Of a stretch of 52,047 bases of DNA, positions 44,229-52,047 are shown piece after piece. How positions within the stretch are numbered: the stretch's first letter is position 1; each line of letters opens with the position of its first letter. A program made the position numbers and the translations under genes. Source of the stretch: Chloroflexota bacterium (lineage in GTDB: Bacteria > Chloroflexota > Dehalococcoidia > SHYB01). The stretch spans positions 1-52,047 of the forward strand of contig VGPF01000011.1 in assembly GCA_016875535.1 (NCBI GenBank). The letters run 5' to 3'. The notes beneath the pieces were generated by a model. That model was given only the letters and a program-made list of their open reading frames with translations. It was not told the DNA's origin and ran no database searches.

Positions 44229-45110
44229 ATGATGACGAAGACGGTGGCGATAGGCCGCGTGACGGGCGGGCGGCTGCGCGCGGCCAAGGATGCGGCGACG
44301 ACGGAGGAGCCGCTGGAGATCCGGGTGGTGACGCGAGGGAAGGGAGGGCGGCAGGCGCATAGCGTGGCGGTGACGATGCGGACGCCAGGGCATGATGCCG
44401 AGCTTGCCGCAGGATTTCTGCTCACGGAGGGGATCATCGGCGGAGGGGGAGCCATCGAAGAGGTGACGGAGGCGCTGCCGGGCGATGCGAAACTTCCGGT
44501 GCTGCGGATGCGGAGTGAGCCGCTCCCTTTTGAGGATGACAACGTCATCCACGTGTGCCTGAAGGCTGGGGTGCCGTTCGATCCGCGCTTGCTGACGCGC
44601 AATTTCTATATGACGTCCAGCTGCGGGGTGTGCGGGAAGGCATCGCTCGATGCGCTGCGGGTACGGGGAGTGCAACCGATTGCGGGCAAGGGGCCGATCG
44701 TGGGAGCTTCGGTCATCTCCGGGCTTGGCGAGAGGTTGGTAAAGGCGCAGTCGGTCTTCCGGAGGACGGGGGGACTGCACGCGGCGGCGCTCTTTGATGC
44801 CAAGGGCAGGCTGTTGGCCCTCCGTGAAGACGTGGGGCGGCACAATGCGATGGACAAGCTGATCGGCTCGTATGTGCTGAAGGGGACGGCGCTGCCGGAG
44901 GGGTCCATCGCCGTTCTAAGCGGACGCGCGAGCTGGGAGCTGATGCAGAAGGCGCTGGCGGCGCGGATCGCGATGGTTGTGGCGGTGGGCGCGCCCTCCA
45001 GCCTGGCGATCGAGCTGGCGCGGGAGTTCAAGATGACGCTGGTTGGGTTCGCGCGGGGCGAAAGCTTCAATATCTATGCCGGGGCGGAGCGGATCGCGGT
45101 GAAGGTCTAG
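44229..45110 (+). CDS. fdhD: Formate dehydrogenase accessory sulfurtransferase
   Basis: FdhD passes sulfur from a cysteine desulfurase to the molybdenum cofactor of formate dehydrogenase. About 293 residues. EEPLEIRV, MRTPGHDAELAAGFLLTEGII, the YMTSSCGVCGKASLDAL block with the essential CxxC, and REDVGRHNAMDKLIG are all family motifs. The start is uncertain: AGAGGG stands just before ATG 44229 and 44232, while in-frame ATG 44214 and TTG 44199 lie further upstream. The stop overlaps the convergent AarF-like gene by four bases. Confidence 0.93.
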   Translation: MMTKTVAIGRVTGGRLRAAKDAATTEEPLEIRVVTRGKGGRQAHSVAVTMRTPGHDAELAAGFLLTEGIIGGGGAIEEVTEALPGDAKLPVLRMRSEPLPFEDDNVIHVCLKAGVPFDPRLLTRNFYMTSSCGVCGKASLDALRVRGVQPIAGKGPIVGASVISGLGERLVKAQSVFRRTGGLHAAALFDAKGRLLALREDVGRHNAMDKLIGSYVLKGTALPEGSIAVLSGRASWELMQKALAARIAMVVAVGAPSSLAIELAREFKMTLVGFARGESFNIYAGAERIAVKV

Positions 45111-46804
45111 CGGCGGCGCTGATGGGAGAGTCGCCAGGCTAGGTAGAGGCCCATAGCCAAGACGAGAGCAAAACCCACCACGAAGAATATGACGAGCCAG
45201 TGGTGCTTGCCGGGCAGGTTCGTGGCCGCAAGGACCACAGCAAGGCCAACCACAAAGGCGGCGGCCAAGACGCCGACGATGAGGCGGTTGACGGAGCGTT
45301 CGATACGGGCCACGGCATCCTCCAGTCCGGCGTGGCGGACGTTGACGCCGATGCCGCCGCGCTCGATATCGCCCAGGATGCGACGCAGGCGGACGGGGAA
45401 CTCTGTGGTGAGGGCGACCATATCGCGGCCGGCCTGGAAGAACTTGCCGGCCTGACGCTTGAAGGACTTATCGCCCCAGAGGAAGCGTTTGACGTAGGGG
45501 CGCAGGCGCGAGGTGAGGTTGAATTTGGGGTCGAGCTGGGCGCCGACGGCTTCCGCCATGGCGAGGGCCTTAAAGAGCATGGCGATACGGGATGGGACGC
45601 GGAGGTAGTGCTCACGGGCGACGGCCATGAGGTCATTGACGAGCTCGGCCATGTTGATCTCGTCGAATCCGTGGGTCTTAACCTTCTCCGTGAGGAAGGC
45701 GATATCTTCGCGAAGGGCGACGCGATCGGAATCGGTGGCGGTGGCGCCGAGGTCTTCCAGGGCGTCCACGAGGCGGTCCGGGTTATCTTCCAGGTAGGCC
45801 TGGAGGAGGCCCATGAGGCCTTCGAGGGTACCGGGATCGAGGGTACCGACCATGCCGAAGTCCACGATGCCGATGCGGCCGCCATCTTCGACGAAGAAGT
45901 TCCCCGGGTGCGGGTCGGCGTGGTAGAAGCCTTCTTCGAAGACCATCTTCAGGAAGGCGTTGACGGCGGCATCGGCGACTTTGTGGGGGTCTATGCCCGC
46001 CTTTTCGAGGGCGGCGCGGTCGGCAATCTTGATGCCGCGGATGCGCTCCATGGTGATGATTTCATCGGTGCAAAACTCGGGGAAGATCTTGGGGATATGG
46101 ATATCGCTCGAGCGCCCGAACATGAGGGCGAAGCGCTGGGCGTTGCGGGCCTCCAAGCGGTAGTCCAACTCGCGCTTCATGGTCTCGGAAAACTCGCGGA
46201 CGAGGGCTTCCAGGTCGTAGCGCTCGGCCCAGTCCCAGGCGCGCTGGGCACGGCGGGCGATGGACTGGAGAATCTCCAGGTCGAGCTCGACCTTTTCCAC
46301 GACGTGGGTCCTCCGCACCTTCACGACGACTTCCGTGCCATCGTGCAGGGTAGCGGCATGGACCTGGCCGATGGAGGCAGCTGCGAGGGGACGATCATCG
46401 AAGGTGGCGAAGAGCTGGGAGGCCGGCTTGCCGAGGGATCCTTCGATCACTCGCCTAATCTCGGCGGCGGGCACCGGCGGGGCGGTGTCCTGGAGCTTGG
46501 TGAGCTCGGCCTGGTAGGCAGGAGTAACCAGGTCGGGACGGGTGGAGAGAATCTGGCCGAGCTTGATGAAGGTGGTTCCCAACTCCTCGAGAGCTTTCCG
46601 GATCTCCTCGGGTTTGGTATCGGCCAGGGGAGGGCGGCCGCGCCGGAAGAAGCGGGCGGGCGTGAATCTATTGGTGACCATGTGCAGCAGATGCACGAGG
46701 CCGCGTCGGGAGAGAACGGTGGCGATCTCCCGATAGCGGCCAAGGTGGGAACCTTTTGCGGCAGGCGGCGAGGGTGTCGGCTTATTTGAGGTCGCGGAGG
46801 TCAC
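45107..46804 (-). CDS. ABC1/AarF (UbiB-like) atypical protein kinase
   Basis: A 565-residue membrane-anchored UbiB-family ATPase/kinase, associated in other bacteria with isoprenoid quinone or lipid metabolism. Motifs: the KxGQ motif in TFIKLGQILSTRPDL, the Ala-rich loop AAASIGQVHAA, catalytic HADPHPGNFFV and metal-binding VDFGMVG. Two transmembrane helices close the protein (about 505-530 and 535-560). It starts with GTG, overlapping the Hsp20 stop (GTGA), so the two are coupled. It has no quinone-synthesis neighbours here. Confidence 0.92.
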   Translation of the reverse strand: MTSATSNKPTPSPPAAKGSHLGRYREIATVLSRRGLVHLLHMVTNRFTPARFFRRGRPPLADTKPEEIRKALEELGTTFIKLGQILSTRPDLVTPAYQAELTKLQDTAPPVPAAEIRRVIEGSLGKPASQLFATFDDRPLAAASIGQVHAATLHDGTEVVVKVRRTHVVEKVELDLEILQSIARRAQRAWDWAERYDLEALVREFSETMKRELDYRLEARNAQRFALMFGRSSDIHIPKIFPEFCTDEIITMERIRGIKIADRAALEKAGIDPHKVADAAVNAFLKMVFEEGFYHADPHPGNFFVEDGGRIGIVDFGMVGTLDPGTLEGLMGLLQAYLEDNPDRLVDALEDLGATATDSDRVALREDIAFLTEKVKTHGFDEINMAELVNDLMAVAREHYLRVPSRIAMLFKALAMAEAVGAQLDPKFNLTSRLRPYVKRFLWGDKSFKRQAGKFFQAGRDMVALTTEFPVRLRRILGDIERGGIGVNVRHAGLEDAVARIERSVNRLIVGVLAAAFVVGLAVVLAATNLPGKHHWLVIFFVVGFALVLAMGLYLAWRLSHQRRR

Positions 46805-47316
46805 TGGGCGTTCACCTTGATGGTGGTGCCGCCGGAGGCGCGCTTGGGACCGAGGGGGATGCGTACCTCCAGGACGCCATCCTTATAAGAGGCGGTGATG
46901 GCGTTGGCATCTATCCCACCGGGGATGGAGACGGCGCGCCGGAAATCGCCGGAGATGCGCTCGGCGACGTGGTAGTCCTCGTCATGCACGTCGGGGTCTT
47001 CCTGGCGCTTGCCTTCGATGATAAGGGAGGTCTCCTTGGCGGAGACCTTGACCTCTTCCAGCTTCACGCCGGGAAGATCGGCGCGGATGGTCATGACGCC
47101 GTTCTTTTCGATGACGTCTATGGGCGGAAGCCAGGCGCCTTCATCGTAGGCCCATTCACGGAGGGCCCAGGGAGAGAAGGCCCAGTGGCGGAAGGCGGAG
47201 GGCTTGCGGCGCAGGAAACGAGGAAGGGGCTCATCGAGGAGCTCTTCAAGCCTGCGCGGCATGCGGAAGGGATCGCGGCGAGCCTCTTTCGCAGAACCGG
47301 ACGATTCACCAGCCAT
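46801..47316 (-). CDS. Hsp20/alpha-crystallin family small heat-shock protein
   Basis: A 171-residue ATP-independent chaperone. The alpha-crystallin domain spans about 62-165: PPIDVIEKNGVMTIRADLPGVKLEEVKVSAKETSLIIEGKR, then ISGDFRRAVSIPGGIDANAITASYKDGVLEVRIPL, with the conserved A-x-x-x-n-GvL motif. The N-terminal arm is Arg/Pro/Trp-rich. The ATG at 47316 has GGAGG six bases upstream; an earlier start at 47352 is unlikely. It is the first gene of a two-gene unit with the AarF-like kinase. Confidence 0.93.
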   Translation of the reverse strand: MAGESSGSAKEARRDPFRMPRRLEELLDEPLPRFLRRKPSAFRHWAFSPWALREWAYDEGAWLPPIDVIEKNGVMTIRADLPGVKLEEVKVSAKETSLIIEGKRQEDPDVHDEDYHVAERISGDFRRAVSIPGGIDANAITASYKDGVLEVRIPLGPKRASGGTTIKVNAQ

Positions 47317-47433
47317 GGCACACCTCCACCAAGTTTCGATTCTCTCATACACTAGGAACGGCGTGTGAACGGGACGTGAAGGAGCAATCCACGGTTGTGA
47401 GGAAGGCGTGAAGCCGCAGCCGGGATTTGTCCG

Positions 47434-47565
47434 AATCTGATATACTGAATGAAACTCCTGGAATCTGAGTGATAGCTCCCTGGCTTAACGCTCCCAGTCA
47501 CTGGTGCCGAAAGCGGGGGCGGGCTAGCCGAGAAGACGGGAGCAGAACGACTAAGGAGCGACGGG
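47434..47565 (+). promoter_or_regulatory. Promoter and long leader of the RNA-binding protein gene
   Basis: An extended -10 (TG-A-TATACT, about 47437-47445) stands some 120 bases before the start codon, implying a long untranslated leader, as is common for cold-induced RNA-binding proteins. No defined riboswitch was recognised in it. Confidence 0.4.
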
Positions 47566-47859
47566 TTGAATATCTACGTTGGGAATCTTTCGTACGAGAT
47601 GGCAGAGGCGGATCTGCGCCAGGCGTTCGAGGCCTTCGGCCAGGTGACATCGGTGCGGCTGATCATGGACCGGGAGACGGGACGCTCGAAGGGGTTCGCG
47701 TTCGTTGAGATGGCGTCCGACACCGAAGGGAATGCGGCGATCCAAGGGCTGAACGGGAAGGCGCTGAAAGGGCGCGCGGTGACCGTGAATGTGGCCCGGG
47801 CCCGAGAAGATCGCGGCCCCGGCGGCCCCCCACGCGGCGGCGGACGGTTCTCCCGTTAG
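47566..47859 (+). CDS. RRM-domain RNA-binding protein
   Basis: A 97-residue protein with a single RNA-recognition motif: RNP2 IYVGNL (3-8) and RNP1 KGFAFVEM (about 43-50), then an Arg/Gly-rich tail (GPGGPPRGGGRFSR). Such small Rbp proteins in cyanobacteria and other bacteria bind single-stranded RNA and often rise in the cold. The start codon is TTG with AAGGAG nine bases upstream, giving the standard MNIYVGNL opening. The fatty-acid desaturase downstream, also a classic cold-response gene, supports a shared role. Confidence 0.94.
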   Translation: MNIYVGNLSYEMAEADLRQAFEAFGQVTSVRLIMDRETGRSKGFAFVEMASDTEGNAAIQGLNGKALKGRAVTVNVARAREDRGPGGPPRGGGRFSR

Positions 47860-47934
47860 CAGCCCCACTTCGCCCGCAATACGGACGAAGCGGAACGCGG
47901 CTCCATCGCCTGGTCTCCCAATCGGCCTGCGAGC

Positions 47935-48948
47935 ATGACCACGGCACAGGCACAAGCCCCCGGCGGCGCGGACTACGCGGAGCTGCGCCGCCTGATCTCC
48001 CAGAGCGGACTGAAGCCCAAGCCGCTCTACTACCCAGTGAAAATCACGGCGACGCTGGCGGCCTTTGGGCTTGCCATCTTTCTCGCCATCGCATTCAACC
48101 ATCCGGCGATCCTGATCCTGGACGCCATTTTCATGGGAGTGGTGTGCGGGCAGATCGAGCTGATCGGCCATGACGCGGGCCACAACCAGCTCTTACGCAA
48201 GGGGCGCATCGTCCATCCGGCGCGGTGGCTGCTGGGGAACGTGTTCCTGGGCATCAGCTACAGCTGGTGGGTGAAGAAGCACAACCAGCACCACGCAACG
48301 CCAAACCACCTGCAGGAAGACCCGGACGTGGACTACCGGATGATCGCCTTCTTCGCGCCGCAGGCGAAGACGCGGCCGAAGCTGTTACGACCGCTGATCG
48401 CGATCCAGGCCTACATCTACATCTTCTGGCTGATGCTGCAGGTGCCGAACATGACGTATTACGGCATCAAGCATATCCGGAAGGGGTTCGCGAAGTACCC
48501 GGTGGCGGAGATGGCGGGAATCGCGGTGCACTTCGCGCTCTACGTGTTCCTGATGCTGCAACTGCCGAGCTGGCATATGGCGGTGGTCTTTGGGGTCGTC
48601 CATCATGTGACGCTGGGGCTGTATAACGGGATGATCTTTTCGCCGAATCACGTGGGGATGGCGCACATCAGCAACGAGGAGCGCTCGGACTATGTGCGTG
48701 AGCAGGTGGTGACGGCCCGGAACCTGGTGAGCCACCCGGTGACGGATTTCTGCTACGGCGGGCTGAACTACCAGATCGAGCATCACCTTTTCCCGAACAT
48801 GCCGCGCTACCAGCTGAAGAAGATCCAGCCCACGGTGCGGGCCTTCTGCAAAGAGCGGGGCATCAGCTATTACGAGACGGGGGCGTTCACCTCTTTCAAA
48901 GAGGTCTTTGCGCACCTGCACCGGGCGAGCGCGCCGCTCCGGCCGTAG
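47935..48948 (+). CDS. Membrane fatty-acid desaturase
   Basis: A 337-residue integral membrane di-iron desaturase. The three His boxes are GHDAGH (78-83), HNQHH (116-120) and QIEHH near residue 275. The Gln in the last box is typical of front-end (delta-5/delta-6-like) desaturases and of the acyl-lipid group; no cytochrome b5 domain is fused, so it should take electrons from ferredoxin or a separate carrier. Four or more hydrophobic segments surround the boxes. It follows the RRM gene by 75 bases on the same strand. Confidence 0.93.
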   Translation: MTTAQAQAPGGADYAELRRLISQSGLKPKPLYYPVKITATLAAFGLAIFLAIAFNHPAILILDAIFMGVVCGQIELIGHDAGHNQLLRKGRIVHPARWLLGNVFLGISYSWWVKKHNQHHATPNHLQEDPDVDYRMIAFFAPQAKTRPKLLRPLIAIQAYIYIFWLMLQVPNMTYYGIKHIRKGFAKYPVAEMAGIAVHFALYVFLMLQLPSWHMAVVFGVVHHVTLGLYNGMIFSPNHVGMAHISNEERSDYVREQVVTARNLVSHPVTDFCYGGLNYQIEHHLFPNMPRYQLKKIQPTVRAFCKERGISYYETGAFTSFKEVFAHLHRASAPLRP

Positions 48949-48972
48949 GCCTCCGACCGCTTTCCCACCCTC

Positions 48973-48991
48973 TCCCCCAAAAGAAGGGGGA
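48973..48991 (+). terminator. Weak hairpin after the desaturase gene
   Basis: TCCCCC (48973-48978) pairs with GGGGGA (48986-48991) around AAAAGAA. It lies 25 bases after the stop codon. No T tract follows, so its function is uncertain. Confidence 0.35.
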
Positions 48992-49069
48992 ATCGTCAGA
49001 GTCTCACATCTTGCCATCTCGCTTTGGCTTCTGCATAGTTGCGCGTAGCTTGGCAGGAGGAGTGTCCCG

Positions 49070-50005
49070 ATGGCAAAACTCACGTTCGGCTTTCAACTGG
49101 CCTCGGAAGGCGTGCAGTGGCGGGAGTTTTTGGAGACGTGGAAGAAGGGCGAGGAGTTCGGGTACGAGAGCGGGTGGTCGGCGGACCACTATGTGAGCAC
49201 GACGAGCACGCTGGTGACGGACCCGCAGACGGACTTTCTGGACGGCTGGCAGACGCTGGGGGCAATCGCGCAGGCGACGAAGAAGATACGCCTTGGACCC
49301 CTGGTAAGCGGCAACACGTTCCGCCACCCGGCGATCCTGGCGAAGATGGGGGCGACGCTGGACCATATCAGCAATGGACGGCTGGAGTTCGGGATCGGCG
49401 CGAGCTGGTTCAAGTATGAGCACGACGCGCTGGGGATAGCGTTCCCATCGCCGGGGGAGCGGCTGAAGCGGCTTGATGAGGCGGTGCAGATCATCAAGGG
49501 GCTTTGGACGCAACGGGAGGTGACATTCCAAGGTGCATACTACCAGCTGACCAAGGCACCGGCGATGCCGAAGCCGATACAGAAGCCGCATCCGCCGATC
49601 ACGATCGGGGCATTCGGCGAGAAGGTGGCGCTGAAGATCGTGGCGAGGCATGCCGACCACTGGAACTCGACGGCGACGCCGGAGCGCTACGCCTCCAAGG
49701 CGGCGGCGCTGGAGGCGCATTGCGCGGCGGTGGGGCGCGACCCAAAGGCGATACGGCGCTCGGTGATGATCCCCTTTTACCCGAAGGAGACGCCCGAGGT
49801 GAAGCAGTGGATCGAGCAGCGGGCGACGATGGCGAAGACCTCGCTGGAGGCGGCGCGTGAGTGGTTCCTGGTGGGGGACAAGCGCGAGATACAGGATAGG
49901 ATGGACCGCTTCGCGAAGCAGGGAGTGAGCCTTATCATCATCCAACTGCAGGAGCACGGGCGAAATATCGAGACGATGAAGGCGTTCGGGAAGATGCTTC
50001 TGTAG
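49070..50005 (+). CDS. Luciferase-like (LLM class) flavin/F420-dependent oxidoreductase
   Basis: A 311-residue TIM-barrel oxidoreductase. LGPLVSGNTFRHPAILAKMGATLDHISNGRLEFGIGASWF is the characteristic LLM block, and PPITIGAFGEKVALKIVARHADHWN the second. This subgroup usually uses F420, but FMN-dependent members exist and the cofactor cannot be decided here. ATG at 49070 with AGGAGG nine bases upstream. The substrate is unknown; such genes are common in Chloroflexota and Actinobacteria catabolic regions. It is probably monocistronic. Confidence 0.92.
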   Translation: MAKLTFGFQLASEGVQWREFLETWKKGEEFGYESGWSADHYVSTTSTLVTDPQTDFLDGWQTLGAIAQATKKIRLGPLVSGNTFRHPAILAKMGATLDHISNGRLEFGIGASWFKYEHDALGIAFPSPGERLKRLDEAVQIIKGLWTQREVTFQGAYYQLTKAPAMPKPIQKPHPPITIGAFGEKVALKIVARHADHWNSTATPERYASKAAALEAHCAAVGRDPKAIRRSVMIPFYPKETPEVKQWIEQRATMAKTSLEAAREWFLVGDKREIQDRMDRFAKQGVSLIIIQLQEHGRNIETMKAFGKMLL

Positions 50006-50090
50006 AGGGCACATCACGCAGAAACGGGTCGAGTCCAAAGCGCCTACCGCCCGATCCGGCATTCACTTCAGCGACAGGCCGCCCTTCCCC

Positions 50091-50137
50091 TTGACATCCC
50101 TTTTCTAGAATGAGAACATCTGTTCTCATTCTAGAAA
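50091..50137 (+). promoter_or_regulatory. Promoter overlapped by a LexA-type SOS box in a 36-bp palindrome
   Basis: TTGACA (50091-50096), 17 bases, then GAACAT (50114-50119) as -10. The -10 is the first half of GAACATCTGTTC (50114-50125), which fits the GAAC-N4-GTTC LexA box of Gram-positive-type regulators. The symmetry runs much further: 50102-50117 and 50122-50137 are perfectly complementary. Transcription would begin at about 50126, 23 bases before the ATG at 50149. Confidence 0.7.
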
Positions 50138-50148
50138 GGACGTGGGAG

Positions 50149-50391
50149 ATGCTCGTTCAGCACACCCCGGATCGGTATGAAAAGCTTCAGCACTTGGGAG
50201 GGATGGCGGGCGATGACATCCTCGGCGGGCCCGAGCCGGGGAGCGGCGCCTACACCACGCGCCCTCGGGCGGCCGCCGATACCCGGCGCAACCCCGTCGC
50301 GGGTGTCTACCGGACGGCCATGCCCAACGGCAAGTTCATCAACCTTATGCGCGTCATGTTCACGGACTTCTGGATGATTGTTCGAGTGTGA
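50149..50391 (+). pseudogene. Radical-SAM DNA repair-type protein, 5' part split by a mobile element
   Basis: Codons 1-74 read as the N-terminal end of a radical-SAM protein resembling those found with uracil-DNA-glycosylase-like partners: DRYEKLQHLGGMAGDDI, then YRTAMPNGKFINLMRVMFTDF. In relatives the next residue is the first Cys of the iron-sulfur motif (FTDxCxxxCxYC). Here codon 75 is TGG at 50371 followed by unrelated sequence and a stop at 50391. Homology stops where the recombinase-bearing element begins, so the break is probably the attachment site; codon TGC would share TG with it. The SOS-type promoter agrees with a DNA-repair role. The family call rests on memory of the motif. Confidence 0.6.
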
Positions 50392-51904
50392 TAAAAGCGG
50401 GGATGGCGACGGGGAGGACACCCTTTACGGTGCCGGAGTTTCTGTCAGCCCGGAGGCTGATCTGGAGGCCCTCTAGGACGGCTAGGCGCTGGTTGGCGTC
50501 CGCCTTGTCCAGCCATGCGGCGACGGCCTGGCAAGCCTTGGTCAAGCGACCGGTGTCTATCGCAGGGACAGGCATTGAGGCGCTGGCGAGTTTCGCAAGG
50601 CGGTCGTTCAAGGCCGATTTCTGACGGCGGACCTCGGCTAGCTCCTTCTGAATGATTTCTTCGCTGGCTTCACCCGTCGCGTACAGGCGTACAAGGCGGT
50701 GTTCTTGTGCTGCTAGACCCTGTAGCTTCTTCTCTAGCTCAGCCTTCGGGTCAGCCTGGCCGCTGTTATGCGAGCGAAGCTTCACCGCGCCTGGTATGAC
50801 CATGGGGTTCATGAGAATCTTTCTGATCTCGCCCCACATGGCCGTTTCCAGCTTATCAGCCGGAACGTATCGTGAATCACATGTGTAGCCTAGCCACTTT
50901 GCCCAAGCGTGGCGGCAACGATAGTAGCGGTACGGTCTGCCGCACGAATACAGCATCTGGCCTACGAGTGAGCCGCCACATACGCTGCATCTCGCCCGTC
51001 CGCGCAAAGGGTAGGAGTTGGTTGTTTTGCGGACGAATGAGCGTTCAGGGTCGTGGAGTATCTCCTGCACCCGATTCCACGTGGCATCGTCGATGATGCG
51101 CGGCGACGCTCCTGCAACCTCCATCCATTCCTCGGCAGGCCTTTGGACAAGGCGACTCCTGCGCCGTCGCCGTTGGGAAGGCGGGGCAGGAACGCGCTGT
51201 GTGCGCCGGAACATGTAGCGCCCGATGTAAGACTGGTTGGAGAGTATTCGCCGCAGGACGATAGGGGCCCATCGTCCGACAGCGAAGGACGGGATTCCTT
51301 CATCGTTGAGCTCAGTCGCGACGGTCACCAGGCTTCGAGTTTCAGCGAACCTCTTGAAGATGCGCTCCACGACCGATGCTTGGGCGTCGTCTACCTCTCG
51401 AACGCCGGTCGCCTTGTTGTATTTGTACCCGTAGCACCCCTTGCCCGATCCTGACGGGATGCGTCCCTTCCTGGCGCGTTCAAGCCTTCCGCGAGTCGTG
51501 CGTTCGACGATCTTGTCCCGCTCAACCTCAGCGACGAATGCACGCGCAGCCAGGATGAAGCGGCCAACGGCGGTGTCCTCAAAGCGCTCGGTAACGAATT
51601 CAAGGCGAGCTCCGGCCTGCTGGACTTCGTCGAACAGAACGCCAATGTGATTTTGGTTCCTAGACAGTCTGTCCACGGCATGAGCAATGACGACGTTCCC
51701 GACGCCTTGCCGCAGAAGGCTGCGAACACGCTCAATTCCTTGCCTTTCGAGAGTGAACCCACTCGCTGAGTCGCGCACACACTCGACTACATGCCAGCCG
51801 TTGGAACGGGCAAAATCTACGCAGGCCTTCTCTTGGGTTTCCAAAGAGGTCCCGTCGCGTTCTTGAGCGTCAGTCGAGACCCGACAGTAGACAACTGCTT
51901 TCAT
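50360..51904 (-). CDS. Large serine recombinase (site-specific integrase)
   Basis: About 514 residues. An N-terminal resolvase domain has the catalytic Ser in YCRVSTDAQ (Ser10) with VVIAHAVDRLSRN and the Arg-rich ERDKIVERTTRGRLERARKG helix. A recombinase domain starts near 150 (GKGCYGYKYN), then a zinc ribbon with CSVCGG and CRHAWAKWLGYTC, and a coiled coil (AELEKKLQGLAAQEHRLVRLY). This order is that of phage and ICE integrases. The ATG at 51904 has AGAGG eight bases upstream; one two codons earlier (51910) is also possible. Its stop lies in the disrupted radical-SAM gene. Confidence 0.93.
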   Translation of the reverse strand: MKAVVYCRVSTDAQERDGTSLETQEKACVDFARSNGWHVVECVRDSASGFTLERQGIERVRSLLRQGVGNVVIAHAVDRLSRNQNHIGVLFDEVQQAGARLEFVTERFEDTAVGRFILAARAFVAEVERDKIVERTTRGRLERARKGRIPSGSGKGCYGYKYNKATGVREVDDAQASVVERIFKRFAETRSLVTVATELNDEGIPSFAVGRWAPIVLRRILSNQSYIGRYMFRRTQRVPAPPSQRRRRRSRLVQRPAEEWMEVAGASPRIIDDATWNRVQEILHDPERSFVRKTTNSYPLRGRARCSVCGGSLVGQMLYSCGRPYRYYRCRHAWAKWLGYTCDSRYVPADKLETAMWGEIRKILMNPMVIPGAVKLRSHNSGQADPKAELEKKLQGLAAQEHRLVRLYATGEASEEIIQKELAEVRRQKSALNDRLAKLASASMPVPAIDTGRLTKACQAVAAWLDKADANQRLAVLEGLQISLRADRNSGTVKGVLPVAIPAFITLEQSSRSP

Positions 51905-52047
51905 GGTCATTACCTCTGGGTGTCGATGATGTTGAAGTCACGCGCCGATAGCCATAGCGTCCGAACTGCGTGGCGAACTGGACGACTGCGGTCGTCAGAG
52001 GCGCCTCGCCCTCCGGCGTGGTGGGCGCATAGCGCTGTGTTGCTCTG
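50371..52047. mobile_element. Integrated element, left end with serine recombinase
   Basis: From about 50371 to the window end the sequence belongs to an element whose first gene is a serine recombinase reading away from the interior toward the broken host gene. The recombinase's last three codons and stop (50360-50370) appear to lie in host sequence. The right end and any cargo are outside the window. Confidence 0.6.
51911..52047. other. Window end, interior of the mobile element
   Basis: Only 137 bases upstream of the recombinase are visible. No complete gene can be supported. Confidence 0.4.

Noticed and set aside
45200-46789. A 529-codon plus-strand frame opposite the AarF-like kinase
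   Set aside because: It is a GC-skew shadow; the minus strand carries KxGQ, HADPHPGN and DFG motifs.
1-52047. CRISPR arrays, rRNA and tRNA genes
   Set aside because: No regularly spaced direct repeats and no cloverleaf or rRNA-like sequence was found when reading the intergenic stretches; a covariance-model scan would be more reliable.

Overview
The window looks like a high-GC Chloroflexota chromosome, most likely of the Dehalococcoidia / SAR202 kind. This is inferred from gene content: lipoprotein solute-binding proteins with long Thr/Pro linkers, a dense set of short-chain dehydrogenases (SDRs), CaiB/BaiF CoA-transferases, an acyl-CoA dehydrogenase and Baeyer-Villiger-type flavin monooxygenases. 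No rRNA, tRNA or CRISPR array was seen.

Layout. 1-2.5 kb: an unknown protein, a HigBA toxin-antitoxin pair and the 3' remnant of an amidohydrolase. 2.8-25.6 kb: a catabolic region with a flavin monooxygenase, an isochorismatase-like hydrolase, eight classical SDRs, two paralogous orphan peptide-type solute-binding lipoproteins, an acyl-CoA dehydrogenase, a double-length CoA-transferase, a CMD-family protein and an epimerase broken by an in-frame TAG. Embedded here at 8702-10405 is a UGSC-family selenoprotein. Its in-frame TGA starts the U-G-S-C motif and is followed by a SECIS-like hairpin. 25.6-27.2 kb: an aquaporin and a DUF5995-like protein. 27.3-37.5 kb: a sulfur-assimilation operon with an SsuABC/TauABC-type transporter, an ATP sulfurylase-APS kinase fusion, a 4Fe-4S APS reductase, a siroheme sulfite reductase, two unknown proteins and two siroheme-synthesis proteins. 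It is preceded by what reads as a complete transcription attenuator: a promoter, a 23-residue leader peptide carrying Cys-Cys-Met-Cys-Cys, a candidate antiterminator and an intrinsic terminator. 38-45.1 kb: a histidine kinase whose receiver domain is cut by an in-frame TAA, then MobA, a formate-dehydrogenase-like molybdoenzyme and FdhD, with a 105-bp direct repeat between the last two. 45.1-50 kb: an AarF/UbiB-like kinase, Hsp20, an RRM RNA-binding protein, a fatty-acid desaturase and a luciferase-like oxidoreductase. 50-52 kb: a LexA-type palindrome drives the 5' end of what appears to be a radical-SAM DNA-repair gene, cut by a mobile element carrying a serine recombinase.

How the genes fit together. 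The sulfur operon imports an organosulfur compound or sulfate, activates sulfate to APS, reduces it to sulfite and sulfide, and makes the siroheme that the sulfite reductase needs. Its leader peptide would sense cysteine. MobA and FdhD both serve maturation of the formate-dehydrogenase-like enzyme. The SDR / CoA-transferase / dehydrogenase region looks like oxidation of alicyclic or branched carbon compounds through CoA thioesters; the substrates cannot be read from sequence.

The strongest observations are the selenoprotein with its SECIS-like hairpin, the cysteine leader-peptide attenuator, and the SOS-box gene split by a recombinase element.
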